This document shows, piece after piece, positions 42,257 to 51,569 of a DNA stretch of 64,000 nucleotides (positions are counted from its first letter, which is position 1; every line of letters begins with the position of its first letter). Source of the stretch: Opitutales bacterium (GTDB lineage: Bacteria; Verrucomicrobiota; Verrucomicrobiia; Opitutales; JABSRG01). The position numbers were made by a program, and so were the translations under genes. The stretch covers positions 1 to 64,000 of the forward strand of contig JANQKZ010000017.1 in the NCBI GenBank assembly GCA_028280845.1, in the 5' to 3' direction. Under the pieces are notes generated by a model, which saw only the letters and a list, made by a program, of their open reading frames with translations, had not been told where the DNA came from and made no database searches.

Positions 42257-42286
42257 AAGCCCGGCTTCCCCGCCGGGCTTTTTTTA
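42257..42286 (+). terminator. Rho-independent terminator after EF-hand gene
   Basis: A perfect stem AAGCCCGGC / GCCGGGCTT with a TTCCCC loop is followed by a run of T residues, 83 bp after the stop codon. Confidence 0.9.
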
Positions 42287-42360
42287 CGGGATCAGACTGT
42301 AAGAAGAAGGACTACCCGTCGAATGATTAATCCGGAATCTGCTGTCCGGGCTCTGGCCTC

Positions 42361-42915
42361 TTACCTCAGATCCTTCGTGCTCTCCATCAGGTCCTTCACA
42401 TTGTCCTTGCAAAAACCCTGGTTTTGCGGAGCGCGCTCAATGAATTCATAGATGACCCCTGTCAACTCGCTCGGCTTGGTAAACACCTGGGTCAGATCTG
42501 GACAGGTCAAGGGGTCCTCGGTGGTGAATTCCGCGTATCCCTTCTCCTTCCATTCGTCCATCTGCCCCTGGACACTGTCGACTTGATAGGCGAGGTGATG
42601 AATTCCGCCAACGCCGCTACGGGCGTCGACCCATTTCGAGACCACCGACCCTTCCGATCCTTCTGAGATGAAAATTTCGGGGGCAATGTGGTATTCCTGG
42701 GTCTGCGGAGATGTTTCTTGAATCTCCAGTGCGGTCCAGGGGAACAGGGCGTCCAAGTTGCGTTCTGGTGGAACCATGGCGTAGCACATGGCATAGGTGC
42801 CGTCATCAAAGTCGACGCGGAATTCTTCTCCCACCCGGTAGCCAAAGGCATTCATGAAAAATGCGGCGGTTTTCTGGCGGTCTTTTACGCGATAAGCAAT
42901 GTGATCTAATCTCAT
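42361..42915 (-). CDS. Vicinal oxygen chelate (glyoxalase/HPPD-like) family protein
   Basis: A 184-residue VOC-fold protein. The metal triad is visible: His in LDHIAYRV (residue about 5), His in GGIHHLAYQV (about 105) and Glu in VIYEFIE (about 165). Two babbab modules are present, an arrangement found in methylmalonyl-CoA epimerases, glyoxalases and 4-hydroxyphenylpyruvate dioxygenase domains. The exact activity is uncertain; the epimerase-like spacing is compatible. ATG at 42915 is used because the family begins MRLDHIAYRV; the upstream frame is not supported. Confidence 0.82.
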   Translation of the reverse strand: MRLDHIAYRVKDRQKTAAFFMNAFGYRVGEEFRVDFDDGTYAMCYAMVPPERNLDALFPWTALEIQETSPQTQEYHIAPEIFISEGSEGSVVSKWVDARSGVGGIHHLAYQVDSVQGQMDEWKEKGYAEFTTEDPLTCPDLTQVFTKPSELTGVIYEFIERAPQNQGFCKDNVKDLMESTKDLR

Positions 42916-43107
42916 GTGGACTCTATGGGTTGATTGTGAATTGGGAATATGAATGTGTGTGAACATACCAACCCCGTCGACTTTTCACAATCACATCTCA
43001 CCCCGACTTCGAAACGCAGGCTTTATCACTACGGGCGGCAGCCCGACGCCTACGTTTTTGAAAAAGGCTTGGCCAACTTTGGATCAACGAAGGGTTTAGC
43101 AACCGGT

Positions 43108-43752
43108 TTAGGCGAACCGGTCTTCCGTCCACGGATCGGCCGTATTCGAATAGCCGCGAATCTCCCAGAATCCGAGTTTGTCCTCCTTCATGAACGTGAT
43201 CTGCCGGACAAACTTCGCTCCTTTCCAGGCATACAGTTTGGGAACGATAATACGTGCCGGAGCGCCATGATCCAACGTCAACGGCTTGCCATCAAAATGG
43301 GTAGCGATGAGCACATCGTCATCCAGTAATTTGTCCAGAGGCACATTGACCGTATAGTCGTCGTAAGCGGTGAAAAAAACGTGCCTGGCTGATGCGGTTG
43401 GCCGCACGGCTTCGTATAAGTCGACGAAGGGAACCCCGCCCCATCTGCAGTCGTACTTGCTCCACGTGGTCACGCAGTGCATGTCGCTTACATCCTCCGC
43501 CTGAGGAAGTTCCATAAACTGCTCCCATTTAAATGTGCGCGGGATCTCTACCTCCCCATTGACCACGAGTTCCCAGACCTCGGTCGAAACTTCCGGACGT
43601 CGGCCCAGGTCCAGCACCGGGAACCCGTCTGTCAACCGCTGCCCGGGTGGGAGGCGGTGCTCGCTCGGGATGTCCAGCTTGCGTGCGCCCCCGGCCTTCT
43701 TCTTTTCAGCCCAGCGCTCCTTCGATTGTATGTAACGTGTTTCGCGCGACAT
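43108..43752 (-). CDS. Sulfite-oxidase-like molybdenum enzyme (COG2041 type)
   Basis: A 214-residue oxidoreductase molybdopterin-binding protein. Its molybdenum-ligand cysteine is Cys93 in MHCVTTWSKYDCRWGGV, and the later ITFMKEDKLGFWEIRGYS is family-typical. It has no signal peptide, so it is cytoplasmic, unlike YedY/MsrP. It is a plausible user of the molybdenum cofactor made by the genes at 26-36 kb. I chose the ATG at 43752 because the family begins there (MSRETRYIQ); the 30 upstream codons run through a regulatory inverted repeat. It is divergent from OsmC. The physiological substrate is unknown. Confidence 0.85.
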   Translation of the reverse strand: MSRETRYIQSKERWAEKKKAGGARKLDIPSEHRLPPGQRLTDGFPVLDLGRRPEVSTEVWELVVNGEVEIPRTFKWEQFMELPQAEDVSDMHCVTTWSKYDCRWGGVPFVDLYEAVRPTASARHVFFTAYDDYTVNVPLDKLLDDDVLIATHFDGKPLTLDHGAPARIIVPKLYAWKGAKFVRQITFMKEDKLGFWEIRGYSNTADPWTEDRFA

Positions 43753-43803
43753 CTCCCCACCATACCCTTTCTCCCTTCGCAGTCCAGCCCCACCTGAACC
43801 TTG

Positions 43804-43843
43804 GGTGTCAATACACAGTGTATATACGGTGTGTATTGACACC
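43804..43843. promoter_or_regulatory. Perfect 14-bp inverted repeat between divergent genes
   Basis: GGTGTCAATACACA (43804-43817) and its exact complement (43830-43843) flank 12 bp of TA-rich sequence (GTGTATATACGG). Each arm contains TTGACA directed outward, one toward each gene. This looks like a symmetrical operator, possibly overlapping -35 elements for both genes. The regulator is unknown and not adjacent. Confidence 0.7.
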
Positions 43844-43895
43844 TGCGGGGAAGATGGGATTTGCCACTGGGGGAGGGGGAGGTCAGGGTGGGGGG

Positions 43896-44327
43896 ATGGT
43901 GAAGATATCTGGAAGTTATGCGGGGGAGTTGCGCTGCGAGGCAGTACATACCCCTTCTGGGATGAAGCTGGCTACGGATGCGCCGAAGGATAACCAGGGA
44001 AAAGGGGAGGCCTTTTCCCCGACGGACCTGTGCGCCACGGCCCTGGCGACATGCATTGTCACTACCATGGGGATCCAGGCCCGGACCTCGGGGTTTGAAT
44101 TAAAGGGCGTTCGGTTTGAGGTGACCAAGATCATGAGCGCGGAGCCTCCGCGGCGGATAGCTCAACTTCCGGTCGATCTGTATTTCGAGACGGAATATGA
44201 TGAAGGGCAACGCAAACGTCTGGAGCGGGCAGCCATGACGTGTCCGGTTCACAAGAGTTTAAGTCATGACATTGAGATGCCTGTGACCTTTCACTGGGCT
44301 GACGGCGAGACAGCCACGCTGAGTTAA
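43896..44327 (+). CDS. OsmC/Ohr-family peroxiredoxin
   Basis: A 143-residue OsmC-type protein with the two active-site cysteines (Cys53 in ALATCIVTTMG and Cys116 in AMTCPVHKSLS), which reduce organic hydroperoxides. PTDLCATALATC and the FSPTD block are family hallmarks. ATG at 43896 is preceded by a G-rich segment that can serve as ribosome-binding site; an ATG at 43855 is possible. It shares a symmetrical inverted repeat with the divergent molybdoenzyme gene. Confidence 0.88.
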   Translation: MVKISGSYAGELRCEAVHTPSGMKLATDAPKDNQGKGEAFSPTDLCATALATCIVTTMGIQARTSGFELKGVRFEVTKIMSAEPPRRIAQLPVDLYFETEYDEGQRKRLERAAMTCPVHKSLSHDIEMPVTFHWADGETATLS

Positions 44328-44337
44328 GGAAGTTATT

Positions 44338-44363
44338 TAAGGCCCGCGCTTGCGCAGGCCTTA
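44338..44363. terminator. Hairpin between convergent OsmC and AddA genes
   Basis: TAAGGCCCGCGC-TT-GCGCAGGCCTTA forms a 12-bp stem with one mismatch. The TAA stop of the minus-strand helicase gene (44361-44363) is part of the right arm. No T-run is needed if it acts on both strands or as a REP element; a terminator role is inferred. Confidence 0.6.
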
Positions 44364-47300
44364 TATCCACACCAGCTGGTGGACAGCGGTAAAGATGAGC
44401 CCGGTCCGAATTTGGGACTCGGGCAGGCCGCTAATCTGGGTGAGGGCTCGGCGGTAGGCGGCGAGCTGGCTGGAATAGTGCTTGGACAAGTCCTCAACCG
44501 GGCTATCGTTGGTAATCCGATTGGTTTTAAAATCAAGTATCGTGGCCTCGAGAGGGACACCGTCCTCCCCGAGAATTAAGTGAACGCGGTCAAACACGCC
44601 GGAAATCCAGACCCCGTCTTCGACCCGGTCAAAGGCGCGTTCATTCCAGATTATTTCGGTGCTAGAGGCTGGGCCGATGAACCACCTGGCGATATCCGGG
44701 TTCTGCAATCCGTCCAGAATAGAGGCTTTTGCCTCTTCACCAAGGGAGCGGACCTCGTTCTCCAAGGTGGAGCTCCATGCTTCAAGGCGTTGCCGGATGG
44801 TGTCCATATCGGCATGGCGATACAAATGCTCAAAGCCGGAGTGAACCAGGGTGCCCCAGGTGAGCGCTCTTCTATTGCCCGGGGCGAAGGGAGTAGTCGC
44901 CGGGGCGGCTGAATCTTCTGCGAGGGACGGGCGGGTCCGCTGGAGCCGGGAGCTGGGGGGGCGCGGCAGATCTCCCCCGGTTGGGGGGCGGAGGGGCGGC
45001 TCGACCTCTAATTTGGGGATGGACTGGAACCAATCGGGATCTCCTGATTGGTAAAGCAAGCTACCTCCGTGGTTCGACAAGGCATGGGGGCCCTCGTTCA
45101 AGGTATCGTCGAGCCAGGCGACATAGTTTGCCGAGCGAGAGGTGGACCCCGGTGCGTTGGTCACCAGGTAGAGGCCGCGTTTCGCCCGGGTCAGCGCGAC
45201 ATACAGGAGGCAGAACTTCTCGAAGCAGGCCTCCACCTCCTGCCCGGATCGAAACGCGGAGAGGCGCGGATCGGAGGCCACCACTTCTTTGTTGGGCTGA
45301 TCCAGGATCCAGGAAATGGTGCCGGCGTCATCTCGGTCGACCCCCATGCCGCGGCGGGCCTGGGTCAGGGTCATACCTTCCAGCTCCGGGCAGATGACAA
45401 CGTCGAAGCCGAGCCCTTTCGACTGGTGAATCGTCATGACCCGGATGGCTCCACCGACCTCATTACTCCGTTTGGCATAATTCTGGAGGAAGCGGACGAA
45501 GCGGTCTGGATTGCGCTCCCCGGTCTGATCCATGTATTCGGCGGCATCGAGGATATCCCTGGCACGGAGATCGGTAAACGCATCCCAGGTGGACTGAGAG
45601 CGCAGGGACTGAATCCATCCGGCAAGTGCAGGGGCAAATCCAGAATTCGATATATCCCGCAGTAGCCTGGCCCGCATCGCAGCGGGGTTTTGGATTGTTA
45701 AGGGGCTCAGGCGGAGGACCCCTTCCGAAAATCGGTCTGCTGGATGGGCACCCCAGGAGAGGAGGGCCATCAAGGTGATGCCCAGGGGGTTATCCCGCGC
45801 CACGGGAACGGCTTTGTCTTCCGCAATAGGGAAGGGTGTGTGAGCGCGAAGCTTCTGGGCGATGGCGGCGACAGCATCGTTTTTCTGGGTAAGGATGGCG
45901 CAGCTCAGCCCGCGGGCAATGGGGTCGATCTCCTGGAGGATGTTCAGGACGGGCTCGATGCGGTCGGCCCCTCTGTCCACCTGGAGATGGGATGCATAGC
46001 CCGAGAGATCCTGATGGACGGATTCATGATCCTGCCAGATCGACTGCCAGCGTTCCACCGCGGGGGCGGGAAAGCGGTTGGCCATGGCAAGATGATTTCC
46101 GAAGACCCGGTTGACACAGTCGATGACGGGGGGGCAAGAGCGGAACGAGTGTTGTAGGGTCCGGGTCTCGATGATGGCCGGCGTAGCCCCGCCGGTGTTA
46201 TAGCGGTCGGCCACATGCTGAAACAGTCGGGGATCGCCTCCCCGCCAGGAGTAGATTGCCTGTTTGACGTCTCCCACATAGAAAAAGGAGCGGCGCCCGG
46301 TCGGGTCTTGCACGACTTCATCGATCAGGTTCTCCAGGATGCCCCACTGGAGTTGGCTGGTATCTTGAAATTCATCGAGAAGCCAGTGATCAAAACGGGA
46401 ATCCAGGCGGTATTGAATGTCCAGCTGCAGGCCGGCAATATCGACTTCATCTGCATTGGAAAGCGCCAAGGTGTGCTGAGGTTGGGAGAGAAAGTGGAGG
46501 ACATCTTCGAAGGTCAAACGGCCGCGCGAGCGGATGGCTCGGCGGTAATGGATTTCATAGGCTGCAATGACGGCGTGTATACCCTGAGTCGTCTGTACTT
46601 TGTGAAAGATAGCTCGGGCCAGGATACCCTCGATCAGCGTTAACAGCACCGTGGCAGACTTTCCGACAAAGCGGAGCCCTTTCCGGTTGTAGGCCACCTC
46701 CCCCTCTCCGCGGCTGAGGTCATCCCGAACCTTGAGTATATTTTGGATCAGGGTTTTTGCCCGACTCGTGAAAGGCAGACCGGGCTGCCAGGTTTTCAAC
46801 TCCTGGATGAAGTTCGACCAGAGGAGTTGCTGGGCATCGGAACCCGCATGCGTTTCCACATGCGAGAGGATATGGGCCAGATGGGCGGCCCGTGCTTCAT
46901 CCAGATGCCATCTTGGTGGAGCTGCTCCCCAAATCCGGTTCGGGTTGCCCCAGAATGTGCGATCGGGCTCTTCGAGGAAGAGGCTATGGTTCTCCTGGAT
47001 GAATTGATCGAGGCGACGTAGGAGTGATTTTTCCTCCAGCCCAAAGGTGGCTTGTTTAAATGCCTCAAGAAAGGCTTCCTGTGCTTTGTCCCTGCCGCGG
47101 TTCGGGCGCCGGAAGAACTGTTGGTAGACCTGTTGGCGCTCGATCTCGGCGAAGGATTCATCCAGTAATTCAAACGGACCTCCCAGGCCAAACTCCATCG
47201 AATGGGCGGAGAGAATCTGGTTAAAAAAGCCGTCGAGGGTCCCCAGATGGAGCTCGGACAGATGATGTACCAGGGTTTTTAGGAGCTGGGCAAAGCGCTG

Positions 47301-47555
47301 GGGGCTGGCCTCTGCCCACTCGATCTGCTGACCGATGGAGCGGGCCTCGTCGGGGTCGTCCGCGGCGTTGGCGAGCTTGTTCAGGATAGCGGCAAAGAAC
47401 TCACCGGCTGCTTTCCGGGTAAAGGTGAGGGCGATGATCCGGTTTGGTGGTTCCCCCATGGCCAGGAGGCGCAAATACCGATTGGTGAGCTGATACGTTT
47501 TTCCCGAACCCGCTGAGGCGCTAATTTGGACATGCCTGACGGGAGGTTGGCTCAT
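44361..47555 (-). CDS. addA: AddA-like UvrD-type helicase-nuclease
   Basis: A 1064-residue superfamily-1 helicase with a C-terminal nuclease. Visible motifs, in order: Walker A SASAGSGKT (residues 12-20), Ia ALTFTRKAAGEF, II LLDEFQDTS, III VGDVKQAIYSWRGGD, IV SFRSCPPVIDCVN, V VMTIHQSKGLGFDVV, VI LYVALTRAKRGLYLV. The C-terminal PD-(D/E)XK nuclease has GVFDRVHLI, ILDFKTN and QLAAYRRAL. With the AddB-like partner upstream it would resect double-strand breaks for RecA, as AddAB/RexAB. It overlaps the addB stop by 4 nt. Gene names are given by architecture. Confidence 0.85.
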   Translation of the reverse strand: MSQPPVRHVQISASAGSGKTYQLTNRYLRLLAMGEPPNRIIALTFTRKAAGEFFAAILNKLANAADDPDEARSIGQQIEWAEASPQRFAQLLKTLVHHLSELHLGTLDGFFNQILSAHSMEFGLGGPFELLDESFAEIERQQVYQQFFRRPNRGRDKAQEAFLEAFKQATFGLEEKSLLRRLDQFIQENHSLFLEEPDRTFWGNPNRIWGAAPPRWHLDEARAAHLAHILSHVETHAGSDAQQLLWSNFIQELKTWQPGLPFTSRAKTLIQNILKVRDDLSRGEGEVAYNRKGLRFVGKSATVLLTLIEGILARAIFHKVQTTQGIHAVIAAYEIHYRRAIRSRGRLTFEDVLHFLSQPQHTLALSNADEVDIAGLQLDIQYRLDSRFDHWLLDEFQDTSQLQWGILENLIDEVVQDPTGRRSFFYVGDVKQAIYSWRGGDPRLFQHVADRYNTGGATPAIIETRTLQHSFRSCPPVIDCVNRVFGNHLAMANRFPAPAVERWQSIWQDHESVHQDLSGYASHLQVDRGADRIEPVLNILQEIDPIARGLSCAILTQKNDAVAAIAQKLRAHTPFPIAEDKAVPVARDNPLGITLMALLSWGAHPADRFSEGVLRLSPLTIQNPAAMRARLLRDISNSGFAPALAGWIQSLRSQSTWDAFTDLRARDILDAAEYMDQTGERNPDRFVRFLQNYAKRSNEVGGAIRVMTIHQSKGLGFDVVICPELEGMTLTQARRGMGVDRDDAGTISWILDQPNKEVVASDPRLSAFRSGQEVEACFEKFCLLYVALTRAKRGLYLVTNAPGSTSRSANYVAWLDDTLNEGPHALSNHGGSLLYQSGDPDWFQSIPKLEVEPPLRPPTGGDLPRPPSSRLQRTRPSLAEDSAAPATTPFAPGNRRALTWGTLVHSGFEHLYRHADMDTIRQRLEAWSSTLENEVRSLGEEAKASILDGLQNPDIARWFIGPASSTEIIWNERAFDRVEDGVWISGVFDRVHLILGEDGVPLEATILDFKTNRITNDSPVEDLSKHYSSQLAAYRRALTQISGLPESQIRTGLIFTAVHQLVWI

Positions 47556-50413
47556 CGAGGCCCTCCTTTCAACAGGAGGTTAGTGGGATCGATACTCTGG
47601 TCCAATCCGCCCATGAAGAGTTCCGCAAAGGGATCGTGCCTGGGAAACCGACGCGGGGGCCAGAATACCTGCTGCTGCAGGCGTTCGATCACCCCACGTG
47701 CACAAATGAGGGCCTGTTCAATCAAGGCATCGGTATTCTCGGTATCCAACACCTGGATACGAGTGTCAGCCACTGCCTTGGGCAGGTGGAAGTAACCCAA
47801 TTCGATGGGAGCGGTCTCCCCGCGCTGTCGCAATCCCCAGGCATAGAGGGGGAGTTGTAAATTGGTCCAGATGCGCAAGTCCTTGCCCTCTCCAAACCGG
47901 GCGTAGGCAGGGGGCGGGTCCTCGTCGTCGCGGGCTTTCCACTTGCGGAAATGAGCATCGGCTGGCGATACGGCTTTATCACTGGTTTTGTAGTCCAGGA
48001 TTCGGATGACTCCGGAGTGTGTATGGCGCTCGATGCGGTCACTCGTTCCCCGAATAGAAACGCCGTCTATTTCGAAGACCTCCTTGCCGGTGGGGAAACT
48101 CCATTCGGTTTCAATGACCTCCCAACCTTCCTGGCTGGCCAAGACCTGGTGCTGGGCAAAGGCGCGGATCCGCTGTTCGAGACTATCCATTTGGATAATC
48201 AGGGGAAGGGGAAGGCTCCGGCCATAATGACCGGTCGTGCGTTTCTTCAGCAGCTGAACCAGGGCGTCTCCGAGGAGGTCGGGGTCTCGCTCCCGGTAGA
48301 GCGTTTTATTCTGAAACCATTCTTCGAGGACCCAATGGGCCAGGTTCCCAAATTCCATGGCGTCCCACTCGGTTTTAAACGCATCATACGATTCCATGCG
48401 GAGGACGCGCTGCAGGTAATAACGAAAGGGGCAATCCAGATACTGGCTGAATTCAGTGACGCTGATGGAAGAGGAGGGAGCCTCTGACAAGGGTGGGGGT
48501 GTCCACTTCCAGGCGGCCGACCATGGGGGTTGAGGTGGGGCGGGCTCGAGCTCTCCGAAGAGGGCTTTCACCCGGGTGGGTAGATGGTGGGGATCGGTTT
48601 GCAGGAGTAGGGCAGAGGGTTGCAGGGGCTCTCCCTGAGAATCCGACCGGGGGATGAGGAGATGGATGGCTCCTGACTCGACCCGGGAGGCGAGCAAAGA
48701 TTCGAGCAGGTAGCGATCTCGTATCCAGCGGGACTGGTAGGAGGCCAGCCCCATTTGTTCCCGCACGGAGTTGGGCAGAAAGGGGTCCTGTTGAGGCAGG
48801 GTGGGCAGGGATTCGCGATTGAGCTCGGTCAGGATGAGGGTGGGGGCAGGTTCCCATGGGAGCTCCAGCCACCCCAGAAGGTCAATGGCGTCGGAGGCAC
48901 GGCGTGGATAGAGCGGGCGATCGGCCATGGCCTGGCAGATGAGGGATACGCGCTCTCCCGCAGAAAAACCCGGGGCGGAAAAAAAGGCCTTAATTGTTCC
49001 TTCAAGGGCGTCGGCCACCGATTGCAGGATGTCCCGGTCCTCCCCTTCGAGTTGTTGCCAGTACGGCTGGATAAACTGGTCGAGGGCGGCCATCCACGCT
49101 GCCGGGTTGGTTGCGGCTTCGAATTGTTCGAGGAGGGACTGGACCTGGTCGGTCAGGTCGAGCAGCAGCTTGGGGCTATCCCGATAGTCACGCGTCTCCT
49201 CGAGGCGCTCGGGTAAGTGTCGTTGCTGAAACGTATCGACCAGCGTGAACAACTGGGTAGAGGATAAGTCCGGAAAGCGCGATAAGGCCCATTCCAATCC
49301 GATGCTATGACGAAGCAGGACGGATACATCGGCCATCCGTGCTTCCTGAAGGAGATGGCCGAGGAGTTGCAGCAGGGAGTACAGGGGATGGCGTTTGAAG
49401 GGTGTGCCGGCCGGGTCAAAAAAGGAAAAGGGCTGTCCCTTGGCCCGATGCTGGAGGGAGGGGATAAACTCTCCGGTTTGCAGCCCGATACACACCTCGG
49501 ACTGAGATTGAAGAGATTCCTCCACCTGGTGCAGGATATGGTCGGCCAAATCTCGGGGATCGCGGCAGAGCTTCAAGTTCTCCGGAAGGTTGAGGGGGCG
49601 TTCTTTCCAGAACGTCGGGAGCGGTCGCCCCCAATCATCAAAGGCTTCCGGCGCATGCTCGGGACCATGGATGATCACCTCGAGCCCTTCCGATTGGAGA
49701 AACGGCTGGGTCAGGGCTTCGACCAGGGGTGTAAGGTCAGGAATGCCTAATATGACCAGCGTCTCGGCGTCGAGTAGCGGGACTGGAGCCTTTAAATACT
49801 CTCTTACCGCATGGATCGGTGAAACCCGGTCCTGGCTGACAAGGTGCTCTTCCCACCGGGCATTGAGGCGTTGAAGATCTTTCCACCGGGGCCATTCCTG
49901 TGGCGGGATGTTTGGCTCGACGGGAAAAGCGTCTAACCCCCACAGGGCCTCCAGGAGATGATCCTGCAATTGAAGCAGACTGTTGGCCAGGGGGAGCGCC
50001 CACTCCAATCCCTGCGTTTGCGGATTCACCGGGAATAAGTCGGGGTAAGTTTGTGGGGACACTTCGCGAAGGACGGCCAGCCAGCTGACCAGCATCTCAG
50101 CCTGAGTGGCGATGGGCGAGTCTCCGGGTCTCCGGGTTTGCCCCATCAGGTCCCGAGGCAGATGGATGGCGGGAGCAAACAGGGCCAAGTCCTGTCGGGC
50201 GGCCTTTTGCGCGAGGGCTTCCTTGACTCGGCGTCCAGCTTGTCGAGTTGGCACGAGCACGGCCAGGTGTGAGAGATCGAGCACCCCTGGCAGGATGGAA
50301 TGTCCCTGTGCATAGAGGGTATCTACCGCCTGAGTAAGGAAGGGGCGTGACCAGCCCAGAATCGTTCGTTTGGGAACCACCGCAACCCAGTCTGAGCTTC
50401 GCGGGATGACCAA
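47552..50413 (-). CDS. addB: AddB-like PD-(D/E)XK nuclease subunit
   Basis: The 953-residue partner of the AddA-like protein. The N-terminal half is helicase-like without a Walker A motif (HLAVLVPTRQAGRRVKEAL), as expected for AddB pseudo-helicases. The C-terminal PD-(D/E)XK nuclease has CPFRYYLQRVLRM, FGNLAHWVLEEWF, GTSDRIERHTHSGVIRILDYKTSDK and LQLPLYAWGL. The iron-sulfur cysteine set of Bacillus AddB is not evident. Only a TTG at 50413 begins the frame, directly after an in-frame TGA, so the start is uncertain. It is divergent from the PhoD-like gene. Confidence 0.8.
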   Translation of the reverse strand: MVIPRSSDWVAVVPKRTILGWSRPFLTQAVDTLYAQGHSILPGVLDLSHLAVLVPTRQAGRRVKEALAQKAARQDLALFAPAIHLPRDLMGQTRRPGDSPIATQAEMLVSWLAVLREVSPQTYPDLFPVNPQTQGLEWALPLANSLLQLQDHLLEALWGLDAFPVEPNIPPQEWPRWKDLQRLNARWEEHLVSQDRVSPIHAVREYLKAPVPLLDAETLVILGIPDLTPLVEALTQPFLQSEGLEVIIHGPEHAPEAFDDWGRPLPTFWKERPLNLPENLKLCRDPRDLADHILHQVEESLQSQSEVCIGLQTGEFIPSLQHRAKGQPFSFFDPAGTPFKRHPLYSLLQLLGHLLQEARMADVSVLLRHSIGLEWALSRFPDLSSTQLFTLVDTFQQRHLPERLEETRDYRDSPKLLLDLTDQVQSLLEQFEAATNPAAWMAALDQFIQPYWQQLEGEDRDILQSVADALEGTIKAFFSAPGFSAGERVSLICQAMADRPLYPRRASDAIDLLGWLELPWEPAPTLILTELNRESLPTLPQQDPFLPNSVREQMGLASYQSRWIRDRYLLESLLASRVESGAIHLLIPRSDSQGEPLQPSALLLQTDPHHLPTRVKALFGELEPAPPQPPWSAAWKWTPPPLSEAPSSSISVTEFSQYLDCPFRYYLQRVLRMESYDAFKTEWDAMEFGNLAHWVLEEWFQNKTLYRERDPDLLGDALVQLLKKRTTGHYGRSLPLPLIIQMDSLEQRIRAFAQHQVLASQEGWEVIETEWSFPTGKEVFEIDGVSIRGTSDRIERHTHSGVIRILDYKTSDKAVSPADAHFRKWKARDDEDPPPAYARFGEGKDLRIWTNLQLPLYAWGLRQRGETAPIELGYFHLPKAVADTRIQVLDTENTDALIEQALICARGVIERLQQQVFWPPRRFPRHDPFAELFMGGLDQSIDPTNLLLKGGPR

Positions 50414-50496
50414 TCAAGGAAATCGAAAAGAAACAAACAGGTGAATAGTTGGAGGAAAGCTGGAATTTGGAGATGCCTTCCGCATGCTGATTCACC

Positions 50497-51564
50497 ATGA
50501 GACTCCAATCTCCTATAGTTATAAGTGTTTTATGGTCAATGTGCCTCGCTATTCTGGCCGGGGAAACGGCATCGGGAGGCGAGGTCACCCGGATTGGGTT
50601 TGGATCCTGCATGGGGCAGCATAATCACCAGGATTTCTGGAAACCTATCCTGATGAGCCAGCCGGATGTCTTCGTCTTCCTCGGTGACAATGTTTATGAC
50701 AAAGGCGACGATATGGAATATCTTCGGGATGGCTATCGCATGGTGGCGAATCATCCGGGTTACCAGAAACTGCAGGAAACTTCACTGGTTCTCGCCACTT
50801 GGGATGACCACGATTTCGGCCGTAATGATGCAGGGGCTGAGTTTCCCCTAAAAGACGAGGCCGAGGACATATTTGAGACCTTCTGGAGCCCGGATAGTCC
50901 CCACCCGGCGTCCGGCCATCCAGGAATCTACCACGTGGTGACGATCGGTGAGCTGGGGAAACGCATTCAGATCATTTTGCTGGATACGCGATATTTCCGG
51001 AGCGCCTTAAAGTCTCAAGGGAACAGAGGAGGTGGAACCTGGGTGCGCTACCTGCCCAATGTGGATCCGGGGGCGACGCTGCTTGGGGAGCGACAGTGGG
51101 AGTGGCTGGCCGAAGTCTTGAAAGAGCCGGCAGATCTCCGCATAATCGCCTCCAGCATTCAGGTAATTGCGGAAGACCATGCCTGGGAGAAATGGGCAAA
51201 TTTTCCGTTGGATCGGGCGCGTTTGATCCAGATGCTGAAAGACACGGAAACCCGGGGAGCCATCATTATTAGTGGGGATCGGCACAACGGGGAGATTTCC
51301 ATGATGCCGCCAGAGGCTACAGGCTTGGATTACCCCTTATACGATATCACCTCCAGCTCCCTCAACCGGCGAAGCAGCTGGGCCCCGGGCCGGGAATTCA
51401 ACCGCTGGCGAGTGGTGGGGCATACCGTGCCCCAAAATCATTTTGGAATCCTCCAGGTCTATTGGGAGGAAGAGCCGGCCCTGGTCTCCATGAGCTTGAT
51501 TGGGCTGGATGGGGTGCCTTACGTGGCCACCACGCTGCGCTTTGATGAACTGGGACTCGAGTAA
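50497..51564 (+). CDS. PhoD-like secreted phosphatase
   Basis: A 355-residue metallophosphatase of the alkaline phosphatase D / PhoD-like family with an N-terminal signal peptide ending near TASGG. Metal-binding motifs are FGSCMGQHNH, FLGDNVYDKGDD, TWDDHDFGRND and SGDRHNGE, in the expected order. PhoD enzymes hydrolyse phosphomonoesters or diesters with Fe/Ca cofactors. It would act in the periplasm or outside the cell. It is convergent with the esterase gene, only 5 bp separating the stops. Confidence 0.88.
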   Translation: MRLQSPIVISVLWSMCLAILAGETASGGEVTRIGFGSCMGQHNHQDFWKPILMSQPDVFVFLGDNVYDKGDDMEYLRDGYRMVANHPGYQKLQETSLVLATWDDHDFGRNDAGAEFPLKDEAEDIFETFWSPDSPHPASGHPGIYHVVTIGELGKRIQIILLDTRYFRSALKSQGNRGGGTWVRYLPNVDPGATLLGERQWEWLAEVLKEPADLRIIASSIQVIAEDHAWEKWANFPLDRARLIQMLKDTETRGAIIISGDRHNGEISMMPPEATGLDYPLYDITSSSLNRRSSWAPGREFNRWRVVGHTVPQNHFGILQVYWEEEPALVSMSLIGLDGVPYVATTLRFDELGLE

Positions 51565-51569
51565 ACAGG

